From: Oligoflexales bacterium
GTDB lineage: Bacteria > Bdellovibrionota_B > Oligoflexia > Oligoflexales > CACXFL01
Assembly (NCBI GenBank): GCA_028282865.1
Contig: JANQHA010000488.1
Location: 1 to 5,297 of the forward strand
Reading direction: 5' to 3'
DNA length: 5,297 nt
Shown here: piece after piece, positions 5,171-5,297 of the stretch
Position numbering within the stretch: the stretch's first letter is position 1
Layout: each line of letters opens with the position of its first letter
The notes under the pieces: generated by a model
The model's input: the letters and a program-made list of their open reading frames with translations, nothing else
Databases searched by the model: none
Told to the model about the DNA's origin: nothing
Position numbers and translations under genes: made by a program

Positions 5171-5297
5171 CTAGCCACTTTCTGCAAAAAACCGTAGACG
5201 GCAAGCTGATGACGAAGATTCTGGTAAGATTTCTGCTCGTTCTACAGTAAAATTTCGCTGCCCCAACAAGTTAATCAGGCCATCTTTACCAGAAAAA
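5171..5297 (-). CDS. C-terminal 41 codons of an unrecognised gene (runs off right edge)
   Basis: Reading in from the right edge on the minus strand, one frame stays open for 41 codons and ends at TAG (5173-5171); the other two minus-strand frames close within a few codons of the edge. The peptide includes GKDGLINLLGQRNF (3-16) and ACRLRFFAESG (31-41), a composition typical of real coding sequence rather than a shadow frame. I do not recognise the family from this tail. Its stop lies 36 nt before the TrpF-like start with no terminator visible, so the two are plausibly co-transcribed, and identifying it would help place the TrpF-like protein in a pathway. Confidence 0.55.
   Translation of the reverse strand, partial: FSGKDGLINLLGQRNFTVERAEILPESSSSACRLRFFAESG

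Noticed and set aside
4494..5174. Plus-strand open frames across the TrpF-like gene
   Set aside because: Low-complexity Ser/Thr-rich translations antisense to a clear PRAI-family barrel; shadow frames.
1..5297. CRISPR array, tRNA, rRNA, insertion sequence or prophage signs
   Set aside because: No regularly spaced repeats, cloverleaf-like segments, transposase motifs or terminal inverted repeats were found on reading both strands.

Overview
This window looks like ordinary chromosomal DNA of a Gram-negative bacterium of moderately low GC. Two small proteins carry lipoprotein signal peptides and a third carries a Sec signal peptide. The housekeeping genes are bacterial in type (ThiI, type I methionine aminopeptidase, a TrpF homologue). 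The mix of conserved enzymes with unrecognised exported proteins would fit Bdellovibrionota/Oligoflexia or a related delta-proteobacterium-like lineage, but that is a weak inference from style, not a marker-based call. I see no tRNA, rRNA, CRISPR array, insertion sequence or phage gene.

Layout. (1) Positions 1-284, minus strand: the N-terminal 94 codons of a ThiI-like tRNA 4-thiouridine synthase, running off the left edge. (2) Positions 285-420: a divergent promoter region with a palindromic TTGCAA that could serve as -35 for both directions, and a 7-3-7 bp inverted repeat next to the start of the following gene. (3) Positions 421-2983, plus strand: a likely three-gene transcription unit. It encodes a stand-alone cyclic-nucleotide-binding domain protein with an intact phosphate-binding cassette, a 315-aa lipoprotein and a 353-aa very basic exported protein, the last two of unknown function. 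(4) Positions 2984-3020: a short convergent gap with a small hairpin. (5) Positions 3021-5297, minus strand: in transcription order, the C-terminal tail of an unrecognised gene, a TrpF-like (PRAI-family) protein with altered active-site residues, a 151-aa lipoprotein, and a MapB-type methionine aminopeptidase starting at TTG. The gaps between the last three are 125 and 111 nt and hold candidate promoters and AT-rich dyads, so these are probably separate transcription units. The TrpF-like gene and the gene upstream of it are only 36 nt apart and may be co-transcribed.

How the genes work together. The minus-strand genes show no common pathway. The plus-strand cluster is the only stretch suggesting a functional unit: a cytoplasmic cNMP sensor without any visible output domain, followed by two envelope proteins. 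No previously undescribed system can be proven from this window. The best candidates for a second look are the TrpF-like protein that lacks the catalytic Cys and Arg, and the cNMP-sensor/exported-protein cluster.
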